This document shows positions 1-6,210 of a stretch of 6,675 nucleotides of DNA, piece after piece. This DNA comes from Mycoplasmatota bacterium (GTDB lineage Bacteria > Bacillota_I > Bacilli_A > RF39 > UBA660). The notes below the pieces were generated by a model. That model saw only the letters and a program-made list of their open reading frames with translations, did no database searches and was not told the origin of the DNA. The stretch is taken from the NCBI GenBank assembly GCA_012840755.1, contig DUWA01000160.1:1-6675 (forward strand). Reading direction: 5' to 3'. Position 1 is the stretch's first letter, and the number at the start of each line of letters is the position of its first letter. A program made the translations under genes and the position numbers.

Positions 1-102
1 ATCATTATAAATAAGCTTATAATTTAAAGCTAGAAATAACGAGAAAAACATTCCATATAAAAAAGAGAACAACAAAGTAATTATTTGGGTATGTAAATTC
101 AT
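1..102 (-). CDS. yabQ: YabQ, spore cortex protein (N-terminal part, cut by window edge)
   Basis: Only the first 34 codons lie in the window; the gene continues past position 1. The start ATG is at 102-100 and overlaps the yabP stop as TAATG. The peptide begins MNLHTQIITLLFSF and continues LYGMFFSLFLALNYKL, a hydrophobic first segment that resembles the N-terminus of YabQ-family membrane proteins (known family: sporulation protein needed for cortex formation, inserted in the forespore outer membrane). Its place directly after yabP is the same as in Bacillus subtilis, where yabQ is followed by divIC. No Shine-Dalgarno sequence sits at a usable distance before the ATG; the nearest G-run is about 20 bases upstream. 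Translation therefore probably depends on ribosomes ending yabP. The call rests on position plus the short N-terminal pattern, so the family is likely but not proven from 34 residues. Confidence 0.75.
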   Translation of the reverse strand, partial: MNLHTQIITLLFSFLYGMFFSLFLALNYKLIYND

Positions 103-395
103 TATTTAAATAATTTACTAAATACCCCTTCATCTTTTTCTTTTTTATTTTTTCCATCCATATATATTAAACTATTTATTTTCCCTTTTATTGAAACATT
201 TCCCTGATATGTATCTAATTTAATAATTTCTAAACTATCACCCTTAATAACTATATATCCCATACTAGTTTCAAGTAAAAATTCTTCATTATCAAAACTA
301 TCTATCTTTTTAACTCCTGTTATTACTATATTCTTTCTTTCATTAATTGTTATATTATGATTATAAGATGAAATAATACTTTCAGTCTTGTCCAT
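102..395 (-). CDS. yabP: YabP, spore coat/cortex assembly protein
   Basis: This 97-residue protein belongs to the YabP/YqfC family. The core at residues 25-52 (ITGVKKIDSFDNEEFLLET, then a GYIVIKG segment) is followed by SIKGKI near residues 68-73 and a C-terminal VFSKLFK, all typical of YabP. Length agrees with the family, which is about 100 residues. In Bacillus subtilis YabP is made in the mother cell and works with YabQ in spore envelope assembly; its biochemical activity is unknown. The start at 395 is supported by AGGAGG at 408-403, seven bases upstream. A sigma-E-like promoter lies just ahead (416-443). The stop codon overlaps the yabQ start, so the two form a coupled pair. In B. subtilis the gene before yabP is yabO (rqcP); here it is spoVG. 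Confidence 0.93.
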   Translation of the reverse strand: MDKTESIISSYNHNITINERKNIVITGVKKIDSFDNEEFLLETSMGYIVIKGDSLEIIKLDTYQGNVSIKGKINSLIYMDGKNKKEKDEGVFSKLFK

Positions 396-415
396 ATGCC
401 TTCCTCCTATAATAA

Positions 416-443
416 AATATATGCTTGTTTACTAAAAATATGA
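416..443 (-). promoter_or_regulatory. Candidate sigma-E promoter for yabPQ
   Basis: On the minus strand, TCATATT (443-437) fits the sigma-E -35 pattern kmATAww. After a 13-base spacer, CATATATT (423-416) matches seven of eight positions of CATACAnT. Transcription would start near 409, leaving a leader of about 14 bases that begins at the AGGAGG ribosome-binding site. B. subtilis yabP is known to be a mother-cell sigma-E gene, which fits. The assignment is by eye; AT-rich DNA gives chance matches. Confidence 0.5.
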
Positions 444-458
444 AAAAAAACTCAGTAA

Positions 459-728
459 TTAAACATGAGCATTTTCTTCTTTATTATATTCTTCGATAAT
501 TATTGTTTCAAACATATCACGAATTTCTTGATTTATTGGATGAACTATATCTCTATAAACTCCTGTTGTTGTTTTACGGCTTGGCATAGCTATAAATAAT
601 CCATTATCACCATCGATAATTCTAATATCGTGAATCGCTAAACAATCGTCGATTAATACCGATGCAATCCCTTTCATACGAGAATCATCTTTCTCAACCT
701 TACGGACTTTCACTGATGTGATTTGCAT
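459..728 (-). CDS. spoVG: SpoVG, septation/sporulation regulator
   Basis: This 89-residue protein covers the whole SpoVG domain. It starts MQITSVKVRKV, then has IASVLIDDCLAIHDIRIIDG (residues 21-40), NGLFIAMPSRKT (42-53) and YRDIVHPIN (58-66), the family's most conserved blocks. B. subtilis SpoVG is about 97 residues; only the variable acidic tail is shorter here. SpoVG proteins affect asymmetric septation in sporulating Bacillus and act as site-specific DNA/RNA-binding regulators in other Bacillota. The start at 728 is supported by the G-rich ribosome-binding site GAGGGGGG (744-737), eight bases upstream. It has its own promoter (767-795) and lies between veg and yabP. I see no convincing terminator behind it, so read-through into yabP is possible. 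Confidence 0.96.
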   Translation of the reverse strand: MQITSVKVRKVEKDDSRMKGIASVLIDDCLAIHDIRIIDGDNGLFIAMPSRKTTTGVYRDIVHPINQEIRDMFETIIIEEYNKEENAHV

Positions 729-766
729 ATTAATTTCCCCCCTCAGATCACATAAAATATATTTAA

Positions 767-795
767 ATTATATACTATTTGTTTAAAAATTGCAA
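767..795 (-). promoter_or_regulatory. Sigma-A-type promoter of spoVG
   Basis: On the minus strand TTGCAA (795-790) and TATAAT (772-767) are separated by exactly 17 bases, which is four of six and six of six matches to the housekeeping consensus. Transcription would start near 760, giving a leader of about 32 bases that carries GAGGGGGG. I found no sigma-H pattern (AGGAwWT with GAAT), although spoVG of B. subtilis is the classic sigma-H gene. Confidence 0.7.
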
Positions 796-821
796 CATTT
801 TTTATACATTTGTGTTAATTA

Positions 822-1040
822 TTAGTAATCAATGTGTATAGTCTTTGTTATTACATCTGAATAGGAAAAAGACTTAATCTCTTTACCATTATTATCAATT
901 TCAACTAAGAAAACATTATTATAAAGTTCTTTAATTATTACATCATAATTTTCGAACTTATTTCTGCCTAAATTATATTTAATAACAACCCTTTTTCCTA
1001 AATAATTATTTAGTTTATTTTTAACTTGTTCTATAGTCAT
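822..1040 (-). CDS. veg: Veg family protein
   Basis: This 72-residue protein matches the Veg family: an N-terminal helix with IEQVKNKLNNYLGKRVVIK (residues 3-21), a GRNK turn, then beta-rich sequence ending FSYSDVITKTIHI (58-70), which parallels the SYSYADILTETVEL region of B. subtilis Veg. The B. subtilis protein is about 86 residues; this one lacks the variable C-terminal tail. Veg has an SH3-like small-barrel fold and is reported to stimulate biofilm matrix gene expression in B. subtilis; its direct target is not settled. The start at 1040 has AGGAGG at 1050-1045, and the yabG stop codon TAG (1051-1049) shares bases with this site. Expression is thus likely coupled to yabG. I found no clear separate promoter inside yabG, although B. 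subtilis veg has a strong one of its own. Confidence 0.9.
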   Translation of the reverse strand: MTIEQVKNKLNNYLGKRVVIKYNLGRNKFENYDVIIKELYNNVFLVEIDNNGKEIKSFSYSDVITKTIHIDY

Positions 1041-1048
1041 TTTTCCTC

Positions 1049-1837
1049 CTATCTAGGATAACCAACGTACATAGTTCCTTTTGTTATTACCCCTCCCATT
1101 CCTTCTTTTCCGTATTTTGTATTTTCTAATATAGATTTAATATTAATTTCCTTTGATGCATCAGAAAGACTCATTTTAGTTGCAATAATAGCTGGATCTA
1201 AGGCATGAATATTTACTCTCTTAGGACTAGATGCGAAATTAGCACCTGCTTTAATTAATTCCTCATAGTTAGATTGGCATGCTCCTGCAATAATTATCAA
1301 TTTTTCATGGCTTTTTTCAAACCTTCTTGCCTCTTTTACTGCATTTACAAAATTAATACTATTTTTATATGACTTTATATTATGTTCGCTACCTTTTTTT
1401 CTATAAAATGCATCATGTCCTGTTATTACTATAATACTAGGATTATATTCTTTTAACCATTCATGAATCTTAGAAGCAAAATTACTTTCCTTTTCTTTTA
1501 TACCAAATGCCCATATATTTGCACTTTCATAGTATTTTAAACATCTTTTTAAATACTCATCGTCACTATCAATATGTAATATTTTACCAGGTAAATAAAA
1601 ATAATCGCTCCTTGAAACATCTGAAATATTATCGGGTTTAATCCGTTCTATAAATTCTTCTTCTTCCTTATCTATATTCATATTATAGATCACTAAATCT
1701 TCAATTTCACTATCAGCACATAGCCTAAAATTTATTCCCTTTAAATAACATATATTATCAACGATATCTGTGATTATAAAAACAACATCATTGTTATGTG
1801 ATTTTCTAGTGACATAATCACCAACTTTAAAATTCAT
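1049..1837 (-). CDS. yabG: YabG, sporulation-specific protease
   Basis: This 262-residue protein carries the YabG hallmarks in order: an N-terminal KVGDYVTRKSHNNDVVF barrel-like start, GKILHIDSDDEYLKRCL (84-100), VITGHDAF (137-144), LIIIAGACQSNYEELIKAG (180-198), ANFASSP (199-205) and VNIHALDP (208-215). YabG is a mother-cell protease that trims coat proteins in Bacillus and, in Clostridioides difficile, proteins of the germination pathway. The conserved Cys187 in AGACQS and His141 in GHD are the likely catalytic residues; that is inference from conservation. B. subtilis YabG is about 290 residues, so this one is a little short but has all core motifs. The start at 1837 has GGTGAT (1846-1841), which can pair with the 3' end of 16S rRNA, only three bases before the ATG. 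It lies behind the ftsX terminator and directly before veg. Confidence 0.95.
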   Translation of the reverse strand: MNFKVGDYVTRKSHNNDVVFIITDIVDNICYLKGINFRLCADSEIEDLVIYNMNIDKEEEEFIERIKPDNISDVSRSDYFYLPGKILHIDSDDEYLKRCLKYYESANIWAFGIKEKESNFASKIHEWLKEYNPSIIVITGHDAFYRKKGSEHNIKSYKNSINFVNAVKEARRFEKSHEKLIIIAGACQSNYEELIKAGANFASSPKRVNIHALDPAIIATKMSLSDASKEINIKSILENTKYGKEGMGGVITKGTMYVGYPR

Positions 1838-1851
1838 ACTATCACCAATTA

Positions 1852-1879
1852 ATTATATGCTGAAAAAATTAATATATTA
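1852..1879 (-). promoter_or_regulatory. Candidate sporulation (sigma-E-like) promoter of yabG
   Basis: Between the ftsX terminator and yabG, the minus strand has TAATATA (1879-1873), a 13-base spacer, and CATATAAT (1859-1852). This fits kmATAww and seven of eight positions of CATACAnT, with the same spacer as the yabP candidate. The inner TATAAT could also serve sigma-A, with TTAATA 17 bases upstream as a weak -35. The leader would be only about 8 bases, which crowds the ribosome-binding site, so confidence is modest. B. subtilis yabG uses sigma-K; the sigma-K -35 (AC) is not evident here. Confidence 0.38.
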
Positions 1880-1904
1880 AAAAAAGGATTCTTTTTGAAT
1901 CCTT
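1879..1904 (-). terminator. Rho-independent terminator of prfB-ftsE-ftsX
   Basis: On the minus strand AAGGATTC and GAATCCTT form a perfect 8-bp stem with a five-A loop, followed by a T-run to 1879 (seven Ts, two of them in the stem). The stem begins at the last two bases of the ftsX stop codon, so the operon ends directly at ftsX. Confidence 0.93.
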
Positions 1905-2802
1905 AAACCTTTAAGTGTTTTTTTACAGCTCTCCAGCTTCCTAGCATACCAACTGCCATACCGATGATAAATAATATAGCTGAAATATAATATATAAATG
2001 GATCTGGTTTTATTAACTGAATAAAAGGTGTTATCACTTTTTCATTAAACATTTGATATAGAGCAACATAACCATATGTAGTTATTATAACAGGAATAAT
2101 AGCACCTAAAAGGCCAAGAATTAGTCCTTCAAATATAAAAGGAATTTTAATATTTATATTTGATGCTCCAACAAGTCTCATAATTTCTATTTCTCTTTTT
2201 CGTGAAAAAATTGTAATTTTTATTGTATTTGAAATCAGAAAAGCTGTTACAACTATTAGTGCAATAACAATAGATAAACTAATTTTTTCAGCGACATCAA
2301 AAATATTTATTAACTGTTCTATTTTTCCTTCACCATATTTTACTACTTTTACTTTATCAATATTTTTAATTTCAGCAGCAACTTCATCAATTAAATTAAT
2401 ATCTGTTACTTTTACTTTAAAACTATTTAATAAAGGATTTGTTTCATCATCCCACTCTGCCATTATATTTTTAAAAGTTTCTGATGAGTCCATCATGGTT
2501 TTTGAAGTATCTGTTTTATCAACATATACATATGATTCAACGTTATTTAATAAATTAATTTTATCATCAATATCTGAAATTTCTTTTTCTGTTACATCTT
2601 CTTCTAAAAAGACAACAATAGTGACATCTTTTTCTACAAGAGCAGTGAAGTTATTTACATTATAAGAAATCATCATTGATGTAGACACAACAATTAGCGT
2701 TATAGTTATACACGCAATTGAAGATAAAGAAAGTGAAAAATTTCTAAGTACACTTTTAAATGAATCTCTTATATTACGTGAAAAAATTCTAAAAAACTTC
2801 AT
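1903..2802 (-). CDS. ftsX: FtsX, permease subunit of the FtsEX division complex
   Basis: This 299-residue membrane protein has the FtsX layout: a basic N-terminus (FFRIFSRNIRDSFKSVLRN), a first membrane segment at about residues 23-46, an extracytoplasmic domain at about 50-170, then membrane segments at about 175-197, 221-248 and 268-290, with a basic end (RAVKKHLKV). SRKREIEIMRLVGAS (200-214) between segments two and three is the typical FtsX/MacB-type cytoplasmic motif. FtsX pairs with FtsE and, through its outer domain, controls peptidoglycan hydrolases (CwlO- or PcsB-type in Bacillota); no such hydrolase lies in this window. In B. subtilis FtsEX also matters for entry into sporulation. 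The start overlaps the end of ftsE by 14 bases, with AGAAGGGA inside ftsE as ribosome-binding site. A terminator begins at its stop codon. Confidence 0.96.
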   Translation of the reverse strand: MKFFRIFSRNIRDSFKSVLRNFSLSLSSIACITITLIVVSTSMMISYNVNNFTALVEKDVTIVVFLEEDVTEKEISDIDDKINLLNNVESYVYVDKTDTSKTMMDSSETFKNIMAEWDDETNPLLNSFKVKVTDINLIDEVAAEIKNIDKVKVVKYGEGKIEQLINIFDVAEKISLSIVIALIVVTAFLISNTIKITIFSRKREIEIMRLVGASNINIKIPFIFEGLILGLLGAIIPVIITTYGYVALYQMFNEKVITPFIQLIKPDPFIYYISAILFIIGMAVGMLGSWRAVKKHLKV

Positions 2803-3484
2803 TTACATACGTCCCTTCTGGATAATCTTTAATAACTCTTCCTGAATCTAATAAAATTACTCTCTTCTTCATTCTATTAACTATTTCTGTATCATGAGTG
2901 ACCATTATTATTGTTGTTCCTAATTTATTAATTTCTTCTAAAACCATCATAATTTCTTGGCTTGTGTTATCGTCTAAATTTCCTGTTGGTTCATCACATA
3001 TTAGTATTTTCGGACCGTTTACTATTGCACGTGCTATTGCAACTCTTTGTTGTTCCCCACCTGATAATTCATGTGGATATTGTTTTACTTTGTGTTTTAA
3101 TCCAACCAGCTCTAATGCTTTAATAACCTTAGAATGTATTTCTGCTCTAGGAAGCCCTAAAACCTCTAGCGCAAAAGCAACATTTTCATAAACTGTAGAT
3201 TTATTTAAAAGTTTAAAATCCTGGAATACTACTCCAATTCGTCTTCTAATTTTATATACTTTACCATTTCTTAGTTTTCCAACATCTATTCCACCAACAA
3301 TAATATTTCCGTTTGAAGGCTTTTCTCCTCTATAAAGCATTTTAATAAGAGTAGATTTACCACATCCTGTTGGTCCTATTATAAAAACAAATTCACCTTT
3401 TTTTATATTAAGATCTAAATTATGAATAGCAGTTACTCCGCTTTTATAAACTTTTTTAACTTTTCTTATTCTAATCAAATCCAT
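2789..3484 (-). CDS. ftsE: FtsE, ATPase subunit of the FtsEX division complex
   Basis: This 231-residue ABC ATPase has every motif in order: Walker A GPTGCGKST (residues 37-45), Q-loop Gln88 in VVFQDFKLL, signature LSGGEQQR (140-147), Walker B ILICDE (160-165) followed by PTGNLD, and the switch His197 in MVTHD. FVFIIGPTGCGKST and QDFKLL are typical of FtsE rather than LolD/MacB, and the neighbour is ftsX. ATP binding and hydrolysis in the cytoplasm is transmitted through FtsX to activate cell-wall hydrolases at the division site. The Cys in the Walker A glycine loop is a normal variant in Bacillota FtsE. The start at 3484 has AAGGAGG (3498-3492), seven bases upstream, and prfB ends 15 bases before, so prfB, ftsE and ftsX are one operon. 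Confidence 0.97.
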   Translation of the reverse strand: MDLIRIRKVKKVYKSGVTAIHNLDLNIKKGEFVFIIGPTGCGKSTLIKMLYRGEKPSNGNIIVGGIDVGKLRNGKVYKIRRRIGVVFQDFKLLNKSTVYENVAFALEVLGLPRAEIHSKVIKALELVGLKHKVKQYPHELSGGEQQRVAIARAIVNGPKILICDEPTGNLDDNTSQEIMMVLEEINKLGTTIIMVTHDTEIVNRMKKRVILLDSGRVIKDYPEGTYVNEVF

Positions 3485-3499
3485 GTTTGTGCCTCCTTC

Positions 3500-4604
3500 T
3501 TAATCTTTATTTAAGAATTTTAAATTGTCATTTATAAATTTATCTAAATCACCATCTAATACTTTTAAAACATTAGTATTTTCTGTATTTGTTCTATGAT
3601 CTTTAACCATGGAATAAGGGTGCATAATATAACTTCTTATCTGTGAACCAAAATTAATATCAATAGAGCTTTTCATGTTCTTTAATAAATTATCCCTTTT
3701 TTCCACCTCTAATTGATATAGTTTGTTTTTTAAAACCTCTAGCGCTTTTTCTTTATTTTGTATTTGACTTCTTTCATTTTGACAAGTTACAACAGTTTTA
3801 GTTGGCAAATGTGTTATTCTAACTGCACTATCAGTAGTATTTACGCCTTGTCCACCTTTACCACTGCTTCTATATACATCTATCCTTATGTCAGCATCTT
3901 TAATTTCTATATTTATTTCAGAATTATCAAAAACTGGAGTCACATCAATAGACGCAAATGAAGTATGTCGTCTTGAGTTAGAATCAAAAGGTGAAATCCT
4001 GATTAGCCTATGAACACCCTTTTCATTTTTTAAATATCCATATGCATTAATTCCTCTAACAATAATTGAGGCACTTTTAATTCCAGCCGTATCACCATCT
4101 TGTAAATCAATAATTTCACACTTATAGTTTTTATTTTCACAAAACCTTAAATACATTCTATAAAGCATCATTGCCCAATCACATGCTTCTGTTCCACCTG
4201 CTCCTGAATGAATTTCTAATATTGCATCCCCTTTATCATATGGTCCAGATAGCAATACTTTAACTTCTAGATCGCCTAATTTTTCACCTATATCATTAAT
4301 TTCTAGCTCTACTAATTTTTTTATTTCATCATCATAGTTTTTCTTTAATTCATCAATCAATACTATACTATCTGATATTATATTCTTTAATTCGGAAACG
4401 TTAGATAAAATACCTTTTAAATAATTCAGTTCCTCTATCGTTTTCTCACTATTAGATTTGTCATTCCAAAAATTATCAGAACTCATTATTTTTTCAAGTT
4501 CGATTATTCTTTTTTCCTTATTATCTGAGTCAAAGTGACCCCCATAGTTCAGTAACTCTTTGTAAATAGCCATTGTATATATTTATTATTTCACTTAATT
4601 CCAT
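3500..4604 (-). CDS. prfB: Peptide chain release factor 2 (RF2), with programmed +1 frameshift
   Basis: RF2 ends translation at UGA and UAA. The real start is ATG at 4604-4602, with GGAGG at 4614-4610 five bases upstream. It begins MELSEIINIYNGYLQ and reaches ELWGSL at codon 24, where CTT TGA C follows; a +1 shift reads GAC (4531-4529) as Asp and continues DSDNKEKRIIELE. The combined protein is 367 residues, the normal RF2 length. The RF2-specific stop-reading tripeptide SPF is at about 204-206 and the peptidyl-hydrolysis GGQ motif (SGKGGQGVNTTDSAVR) at about 250-252. A conceptual start inside the second frame (4573, MAIYKEL) has no ribosome-binding site and is an artefact of ignoring the shift. 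It is followed by ftsE after 15 bases, a prfB-ftsEX arrangement common in Bacilli. The promoter at 4626-4654 and the terminator at 4743-4775 separate it from the upstream gene. Confidence 0.97.
4529..4543 (-). promoter_or_regulatory. prfB programmed +1 frameshift signal (RF2 autoregulation)
   Basis: On the minus strand a GGGGG run (4543-4539) acts as an internal Shine-Dalgarno-like element. A three-base spacer (TCA) and then CTT TGA C (4535-4529) follow. The G-run, three-base spacer, CUU, UGA and C have the same layout as the well-studied Escherichia coli site. When RF2 is scarce, the ribosome pauses at UGA (codon 25) and slips +1 to read GAC; when RF2 is plentiful, the short peptide is released. 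The new frame restores the conserved RF2 N-terminus. Confidence 0.97.
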
Positions 4605-4625
4605 AGCTACCTCCAATCAAATGCT

Positions 4626-4654
4626 ATTATACCATTTTAAAGTTATTTTTACCA
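4626..4654 (-). promoter_or_regulatory. Extended -10 promoter for prfB-ftsE-ftsX
   Basis: The minus strand has TGGTATAAT (4634-4626): a perfect TATAAT at 4631-4626 with an upstream TG as in extended -10 promoters. The -35 at 17 bases (TGGTAA, 4654-4649) matches only three of six positions, which an extended -10 would compensate. The start point near 4619 leaves a leader of about 15 bases with GGAGG inside it. Confidence 0.65.
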
Positions 4655-4656
4655 GT

Positions 4657-4686
4657 AGATATTTAAATATTACAAATTAAATATCT
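4657..4686. repeat. AT-rich inverted repeat upstream of the prfB promoter
   Basis: AGATATTTAA (4657-4666) and TTAAATATCT (4677-4686) are perfect inverted copies separated by ten bases. It lies just upstream of the prfB -35 position, where an activator or operator site could sit, but such AT palindromes arise easily at this base composition. I assign no function. Confidence 0.4.
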
Positions 4687-4742
4687 ATATAAATAGCTTA
4701 CAAATATACTTAAAAAGAAAATGTTTTTTCTTTTTTATTGTT

Positions 4743-4775
4743 AAAAACCTAGATAAAAATATCTTTATCTAGGTT
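4743..4775 (-). terminator. Rho-independent terminator after the amidohydrolase gene
   Basis: On the minus strand AACCTAGATAAA (4775-4764) and TTTATCTAGGTT (4757-4746) form a perfect 12-bp stem with a six-base loop. A short T-run follows (five Ts, two in the stem). It lies seven bases after the TAG stop at 4785-4783. A second, purely A/T-plus-one-G hairpin (4712-4735) lies just downstream and may be a weak backup. The intact terminator shows this locus was a functional transcription unit. Confidence 0.88.
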
Positions 4776-4782
4776 ATATATA

Positions 4783-6210
4783 CTATTCATTAATAGCTTT
4801 ATATAAAATTTTACCTTCCTTTACAACATATCGAATTTCACTTAAATAAGATATGTCTTCAATCGGATTTTTACCCAAAACTACAATATCAGCTTTTTTA
4901 CCTATTTCTATGGTTCCAACTTCTTTTTCAATACCTAGAATTTCTGAGGCATTAATAGTAGCTGTACGAAGTGCTTCATATTCATCCATACCATTTTGAA
5001 CAAAAATTTCAAGTTCTTTATACAATAGTCCGTGATGAACATAACCAGATTCACCCATTCCAGCATCAACTCCTGCTACAATTTTAATCCCTTTATTGCA
5101 TTTTTTAAATTGTAGGGAAAATATTCTTCTTTGAATTTTGGCATTTCAGAGTAGAAATGACTCCAATTGGGATCAATACGATTTTTAATTTCTTCTCTTT
5201 GTCTATTTAACGATTTTTTTCCTATTAAATAGTAAGGTTTCGGTATATATTCTTTAATTTTATCGTTTTCATATAGTTCTGGGTAGGTAATTAAATTGTA
5301 CCAATTAAAATAACAGTAAGCTGTCGGAACCCAGTATATATTTTTATCTCTCATTATATCGAATGTTTCATCATCAATATAACCTATAGGTGTGTGCTCA
5401 ATACTATCGACTCCTAATTCAGCAGCTTCCTTAAAATTTTCTGGTAGACATATTAAGTGTGTAGATACTTTTAATCCTTCATCGTGTGCATATTTTATTA
5501 TACTGCTTAATATGTCTATGTTCATATTTGCATCAATTACTTGGCTATTTACTCCTCTTTTTATATAGTAATCCCTACTATTAGGTTGATCATCAATTAA
5601 AGATAAAAGAGTACCTGGAGTTGTTGTCTTAATAAAATCCACACCTTTTCTTTTTAATCTTTTTATTGTTTTTTTAACATCATTTGGATTTAATACATCA
5701 ATAGAAAGTCCATGGGCACCAAAAATATAGGATAAAATATTAACTAAACATGAAGGTGCTGGTATAAATCTTTTTAAACTAAAATAACCATAGGGAACTG
5801 ATAAAGCCGGGCCACTAGCTAGTATTCTTGGTCCAATGTATTTTCCTTTATTAACTTTATTTCTAAACTTAAATATACTATACCCATAAGCTCCTGGCAT
5901 ATTTCTTATTGTAGTAACACCAGATTTTATTGTTTGATGTGAGTGTCTTATATATTTTTTAGTTATAGATTCTGTGAAAATTCTTCCATAATCGTCTACA
6001 CCTGGTTGAGCAAGATGTACATGCGAATCGATTAGTCCTGGAATAATATACATACTACGTACATCCAATATTTCCATTTTTTTTGGTATGGTTAGTTGTT
6101 TCATAGAACCGATCTGATATATCTTTCCATTGAGAGATATAATATAACTATTTTCATGAATTATTTTATTTTTTACATCTATTATATTTGCATTAATTAT
6201 TAATAATCAT
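4783..6210 (-). pseudogene. Metal-dependent amidohydrolase, broken by two frameshifts
   Basis: Three reading-frame pieces together make one amidohydrolase-superfamily enzyme (imidazolonepropionase/prolidase-like group) of about 475 residues. Piece one starts at ATG 6210-6208 but is immediately out of frame: one extra A at 6207 separates ATG from TTATTAATA. The next frame then reads LLIINANIIDVKNK, a typical amidohydrolase N-terminus, and runs to K at 5093-5091. It holds the metal ligands HVH (PGLIDSHVHLAQPG), the Lys of DFIKTTTPG (probably carboxylated), His of STHL and His of SIEH. That frame then stops at 5078-5076, but the -1 frame from 5091 continues GIKIVAGVDAG, with the final Asp ligand, then YVHHGLL, KELEIF and the C-terminal GTIEIGKKADIVVLGKNP barrel return. 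I see no other stop. There is no good ribosome-binding site before 6210 or before the internal ATG at 6104. Substrate cannot be told from sequence. A sequencing error or a programmed shift at the second break remains possible. Confidence 0.85.
5088..5094 (-). other. Slippery-type heptamer A AAG GGA at the amidohydrolase frame break
   Basis: In the incoming frame the minus strand reads ATA AAG GGA, so A AAG GGA has the X XXY YYZ form of a -1 slippage site. After slipping, codons become AAA GGG ATT and the conserved GIKIVAGVDAG segment is restored. Without slippage, translation ends four codons later at TAG (5078-5076). I see no strong hairpin or Shine-Dalgarno stimulator nearby, so a plain deletion is at least as likely. 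Confidence 0.4.

Noticed and set aside
441..470. Possible terminator after spoVG (CTCA...TGAG before eight Ts)
   Set aside because: The stem is only four base pairs with an 11-base loop, and the T-run also abuts the yabP promoter candidate; too weak to list.
2898..3191. Plus-strand open frame of 97 codons
   Set aside because: It lies antisense inside ftsE, has no ribosome-binding site and mirrors conserved ABC-ATPase codons.
3758..3961. Plus-strand open frame of 67 codons
   Set aside because: It is antisense to the conserved SPF-GGQ region of prfB, with low-complexity Ser/Tyr/Ile-rich translation.
4712..4735. Hairpin of AAAAAGAAAA with TTTTCTTTTT
   Set aside because: Ten pairs but only one G-C; such structures are expected by chance here. 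A proper terminator already lies at 4743-4775.
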